A stretch of 64,000 bases of DNA from Phytoseiulus persimilis (lineage: Eukaryota; Arthropoda; Arachnida; Mesostigmata; Phytoseiidae), in assembly GCA_037576195.1 (NCBI GenBank), contig CM075103.1:10478001-10542000 (forward strand), read 5' to 3'. Under the pieces are notes generated by a model that saw only the letters and a program-made list of their open reading frames with translations, did not search any database and was not told the DNA's origin. The position numbers and the translations under genes were made by a program. Below, piece by piece: positions 45,759 to 64,000 of this stretch (position 1 is its first letter; the number at the start of each line of letters is the position of its first letter).

Positions 45759-48700
45759 GTCGCCGGAGAAGACGTAGAGAGATGCTTCTCGTCTGCGGCT
45801 GTTCCCTCTCGTAGCGTAGAGGTTCCTTTACTCCCCGTATCTCTCACTTATCTGCACGGCTCGGTATCATCTGGAACAGGAGTGAACGTCAAATGACGTT
45901 CGGTGGATCTGGCACGCTGAAGCGGGCTCTGCTCAAAGACGAGCTACCGTACGTTCATCGACAGGAAGAGTAGCTATCGGGACGCCAGTCATAGAAAGTT
46001 TTCATGATGTGTTTTGATGCTGTCATGATGTAATATCGGTCGCGACTTTGTATCGGTGAAACTGACGTTGGAGGTCGCGCATTTCCTCGCGCCTGTATGA
46101 AGAGATACACTCGACCAGAAACGTGGATAGCCCTGAGGTAGAATCGGATGCGACTTGATAGAAATTTGTCGTTCCATTTCCTCGAAGAGAGTCACCAACG
46201 GCGACTACGATAAATGTTCATCTGCTGTCATACGAGCTGAATCGCGATCGAATCGCATCTGAATTGGAGCTGTGATCCGTCGATTTCCGTATATAGGGGC
46301 TTTCCCTTGGAGGAGTCGAGCTGCCATGGGGATTCTGAAGCTGTTTCTGACAGGGACAGAGGGTCCGACCAGGAGCGCAGCTCCAAATGCCGGTTCAGCG
46401 AACACTGTGTTTTCGGTGACTGCGTCCATGCCGACTTTCGGCACGGGTCCAGGATCACTGTACCCAAACTGTAGTTTTGAGGAATGTTCTGCGACTTGTG
46501 GGTGAGACCTGAGGGAAGGACTCCAGATGTGGCCCGAGTGGACACGGATCACATTTGAGAGTGTAAGCGATGAGGTGCCGGGCTCCAAGAAACTAGAGGA
46601 TCGGTCGAGGTCGCGTCGGGACCTGACCCAGGACTCCCCTCCCTGGACAGTGGTAATAGGGTCATCTCGTCGCCACTCCAGGGAGAAGCGCTTTGTTCTC
46701 CGTAAAAAATCGCTGCGCGATCGCTATGGCTCATGATTGGAATTGTTCGCACAAAACCGACAATGAGTGGAATCCTTTGCGCAAGCTCACGTTTTCTCTC
46801 CGTTTTCCTTCGGTAATGTCGTGAGCTATCCAAAGGAGTTCCCCCATTCCTTGCGGCCGTCGAAAGGCACAGTTTCTACAAGTCTTGCACTCGAATGACG
46901 AGATTTGGGAGTCGACTCACGATTGGCCTTCGTTTGGTCTTCCGGTTCGAACATCGCACTCCCTTTGCAATGATAATTGCCGAAAAAGGTCAGAATCCCG
47001 GAGCATTCGGATGAAGCCGAGAGGAGAAATGGAAGTTCGCGGAACAGCTTGTTCACGGAACAGCGTTTCAGTTGTCGAATCACGTCACACTATCTCACAG
47101 GTCTGGCTGAATCCTTCGACAACACCAAACGCTCGTCAGCACCCGAGGCGTTTGACACACCTTTTTGACAGAGGCTGCTGGTCATAAGACTCACAAAACG
47201 AGGTCCGTTGTATCACCATCTTCATCATAAGAGTTTCCCGCATTACGAGATGCAGGAGCCTATCCCAATTCGTAGCCATGCTTGGTCCGCAAACTACGAG
47301 CAGATTTGCATGTGCTACCACAGAGCTCCCATCGCGATAGCCTGCCGTTGACGCTCACAATGTGATAAAGTTTTGACGAAGCCTATGCCGTCCGCTGCGG
47401 CTCGGTTTTGGGAAGAATCAGACCCAATAATTGCAATCTACACACAGTCCTCCAGACTCAATGTCATACCCATCGACCAGGGTTAGGACCGAATACAGAT
47501 GTGAAGAGCGCTGGAAAACTTCCCTAGAGGCGTCACCCACCGCAGTTGGAACAGTACTTCGCCCTGCCGCACTGATATGGACCAATATGGAGTTTATGAC
47601 GACATTGATTTGTAACGTTCGATGATACGTTTTCCTACGATACCCGATAGACTCTCTGTTGGGACTAATGAAGTCTTCACTCTGACCTAAAGCATGAAGC
47701 CTACAAGTGAATCGAGGAAACTCTCTCCGCGCGGAAAGTGAGTGGAATGTCCCGATTGCAATATGGGTGAAATAATCCCAAAAATTGAAGCGAGCAGAAT
47801 GAATCAAACAATCTCCTCAGGTCTTCGGCTGCGAAAGCCGGCGCATTCCGTGTGTGCCTCAGGGGTGTCACACTCCCCCGAGAAAGCGCCTTCGTGAGGG
47901 GTGGAAAAAATATCGACGGCGCGTACATGCGCACTACTACATCTCTTACCAGAGACAACTCGCGACTTTTATGCCGGGTCGGTCGTGTCATGACTTTCCC
48001 AGAACAGGAGCGATCTCTATCTTTCCGATCCGGGCGTGGCGGAGCAAGAAGTCGGTAATGTATTCATCGGCTCCTGATGAGCTCAATCCGACAGCTTCCC
48101 TTCCCCATGATCAGCTCACTTTTGGAACCAAAACGTGAGCCCAGATACATGGAGAGAGGATTCCGGAGCTCACTGTTTCCTCTTCTGAGTTCCAAACGTC
48201 AGCGTCGCGGTCGAGCGTTCCTGCAGTTAACGTTCTGGAGCTGTGCGCGATCATTCACGTGTTGGTGAGGTGTGCGATCACCCAACGCAGAGCTTGATGC
48301 GACACGGAAAGCTTCTAATCACGATCAAACTGCTCGCGGTATGATACAAGTTCGCGTTGGCAGAACATGTGGATGGCAAAGGCCTGCCATACGATGTGCT
48401 TCCCTCTCCTTTCGCTGCATATTCCGGCTAGAATGACTCAATTTGTCGCGAACACGCCGGAGATGATCCAGCCGTAAACCAGCCATGACCAAGACCGAAA
48501 TATCGATATGTTGGAGCTCAACGGGAAATACGTCCCCGTTGATCTCGATCATTGTACGAAAATGTAAATTCCGCAGGTGATTACTCTGACTTTAATTCAT
48601 TCAAGGTATGAAAATAGTTCCATCTAAGCCACAGATAATACCTATCTCCAGCTGATGTGTAGCATCGGTATTATATCGCGAAGGTTTCCGGGAAGACTGA

Positions 48701-49517
48701 TAACAACCCATCTCATTCATCGATATCGGTCGAGTATCCCGATGTATTCAAACCCTGACCGTGATTCATTTCTTGCGATATTACGAGAAATGCAGATGCG
48801 AGCGTCAGAAGAATCCTGTTGTTGTAGAAGCTCTCAGAGTTAACCCCGAAACTCTCACAAGGCAGCTGTGTTATATGAAAATCTTCCATAATTTTATGAT
48901 AACAGTACCTCTCGAATGCGAGGTTTCTATCCATTGTACCGAAATAATCGTAGAGGAAGAACCCAACTACCGCTTCAGTTTTTGATGAGGACGAAAACGG
49001 ATATGTGGTTCCTGCGTATTCCGAGAGAACATCGTCAGGTCCCTCTGCCTTCGGTGAGAGGATAACGATGTTAGGCTGTCTATTTCTCTGTATCTCTGTG
49101 TACATACAGTGTAACCACTGCCCCTCAAATGAACAATCGCTCTTTCGGAACGCGTGGGCGGTACTTCTAAGTCATTCCTCCCATCGAAGGAGAGAAAAAT
49201 CGAAGTTTTCTTGTTGAACAACGAATCGGAGACACCCGATCGTGTGTATCTGTCGTCGTTTCCCTTTGGGGAATCGCAGGCGGAAAAGCTTGGGACTGAC
49301 CTTCTATCGGCAAGAGAAATCACTGCGGACTAGTCTTGTCATGGATTCGCAATCCTCTTGAATGAATGAACGAGCGGGTCAAACGGATGTTGAATGGAAT
49401 ATGGAAGGCTCAAGAGTGGTTTATTGAGACCTGACTCCACGACAGAATCCCTCGCGAAAATCCTGAGGAGATAAAGACATCCCGGTTCCGTACAAGCTGT
49501 TCATTTTTTTCTGAGAT
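45759..49517. other. intergenic, no gene recognised
   Basis: No gene can be supported. A TATATAGG element at about 46289 precedes a plus-strand frame from 46339, but the opposite strand is equally open and no second exon is evident. Open frames at 48713-49105 (-) and 48761-48985 (+) overlap and look like chance. Confidence 0.45.
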
Positions 49518-49705
49518 TATGCGACTGTAGGGGCCTTATATACATCAAGACTAACGGAGCTCAGTTGACCGCCGCGGGCAACGTTCTTTTTAAACTTCAG
49601 ATATCCATATTGAGCACCCCCGGTCGAGGGAGTATTTTCCAACATGATGCCACCACCGCCCGGGCGGCACTTTGTAGAAGCACACCACCTACCTGGCAGC
49701 CGCCA
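49518..49705 (-). other. candidate terminal exon of an unidentified minus-strand gene
   Basis: Following a TAG acceptor at 49706, the minus strand is open for 61 codons to a stop at 49518. It has protein-like composition (two Cys near the start, a Gly-rich turn, then GAQYGYLKFKKN and a basic/hydrophobic C-terminus). AATAAA (TTTATT on plus, 49420-49425) follows 93 nt past the stop, the spacing seen in the confident genes. I could not find the upstream exon, and no family is recognised. A TATATAAG string inside the stretch could equally be a promoter element of something else. Confidence 0.25.
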
Positions 49706-50338
49706 CTAGCCGGATACCACTCTGACTGAGTCATTTTGTTCGTCTCTAATTGCCTCCCATGAGGGATTCGCAGTTCATACATGAAATTGTTGGAATATAT
49801 TCCCACTCGTCGCGAAGCGTTCAAGTAGGAGGGAAAATTCCATGAGGATAAAAGTGGACGGAAACATCTTGATCATCGAGGCGGAAATTTCGGAAGAAAT
49901 CCACTCGAGCTGCTTGCTGATCAAGGGGGCTCGGAGGGAAGAGATACGAACAAAAATTCACGTTGGAGCGAGTCTATCTCATCCGCCAGCACTTCTTGAC
50001 ATCGAATTACTGAAATTTAGTCACATTCGATCGGCATTCGATCTATAGAGGAGATCTCGTTGCTGCTGGGAGGGATCTCGTTGCTGCAGGGTAGGATCCC
50101 GCCCTCTCAACGGACCTAATCCGGCTCTGAGGGAGACTTCCTATAACGGAAGACACGAGGATCGGAACGCTGATCATCGATCCTCCTCCATTAAATGGAC
50201 GGAACAAACTGGTTTCAGACCGTTCATACTTTGGCGGGTCTTTCGGGTGCTTCCTCCCAACGCTCTGTTGATTAAGCGGAAAATAGCGAGAATTCCGTCG
50301 AATAAGCGAGTGTGTGTGAGCTCGCTGCTGCAGCCAGG

Positions 50339-63725
<13,387 letters not shown>

Positions 63726-64000
63726 TGAGTTCCAGTTTCTTCAGGTTGACTCGAGCGACGCTCTCCGCCCGTTTTTCCTCTCGGCCTAGGGCCTGAGCGT
63801 TGGCCGGCAACAACCCGCCCACGGTTGGATGATGAACGGGACTACGGGTTATATTTTGCCTGCTTTATTGTGTTGTCATCGGGACGGCGGGAATCAACAA
63901 CGTCTGAAACGAGCCGACTTCGTGTTGCTCAACTGGGCGTGACCTCCTCCGCGAGAGATGACCGTTGCTTATGTCGACGGCGTCGTATGTTTCCGCTCTC

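Noticed and set aside
46205..46588. 127-codon minus-strand frame and an overlapping plus-strand frame after a TATATAGG element
   Set aside because: Both strands look equally protein-like, no second exon or signal peptide is found, and the TATA string lies too close to the possible start.

Overview
This is a eukaryotic nuclear window from an arthropod. It has about even base composition, short GT-AG introns (mostly 74-210 nt), AATAAA signals about 90-110 nt past several stop codons, and one TATA-driven gene for a small cysteine-knot secreted peptide. The compact introns and the knottin-type peptide would fit a mite or other arachnid, but that assignment is inference. No bacterial-style operons are present. 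I rebuilt every multi-exon gene by hand from splice sites, reading-frame phase and family similarity, so single exon edges could be off by a few bases.

Layout. Positions 1-4960 hold nothing I can call. Positions 4963-6691 are a decayed LINE followed by C-rich repeats. Positions 6960-10399 hold no firm gene, only a possible minus-strand gene or relic at 8953-10231. Positions 10400-14267 (+) hold SMARCC copy A, a SWI/SNF core scaffold. Positions 15248-15955 (+) hold a small prefoldin-like gene resembling ASDURF. Positions 16481-18782 (+) hold TTC38. Positions 21562-25631 (+) hold a GH20 beta-hexosaminidase with two possible first exons. Positions 26574-30609 (-) hold SMARCC copy B. Positions 30610-35782 are empty. 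Positions 35783-40736 (-) hold a URB2-like ribosome-biogenesis protein. Positions 41223-42237 (+) hold a DGCR6/gdl-like gene. Positions 45388-45666 (-) hold the secreted knottin-like peptide gene. From 50339 (+) an SRPK gene runs off the right edge, with an 11.2-kb second intron that contains a possible alternative first exon at 57505-57632.

The genes do not form one pathway; they are mostly housekeeping functions: chromatin remodelling, chaperone assembly, lysosomal glycan breakdown, 60S ribosome assembly and splicing-factor phosphorylation. The main structural feature is an inverted, convergent pair of full-length SMARCC paralogues about 12 kb apart. Both are intact and share every intron position but one, where copy B has a perfectly continuous exon. 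URB2 and DGCR6 are divergent and share a 486-bp promoter interval. The clearest less-expected items are the free-standing ASDURF-like gene, the alternative N-termini of the hexosaminidase and SRPK, and the knottin-like peptide gene.
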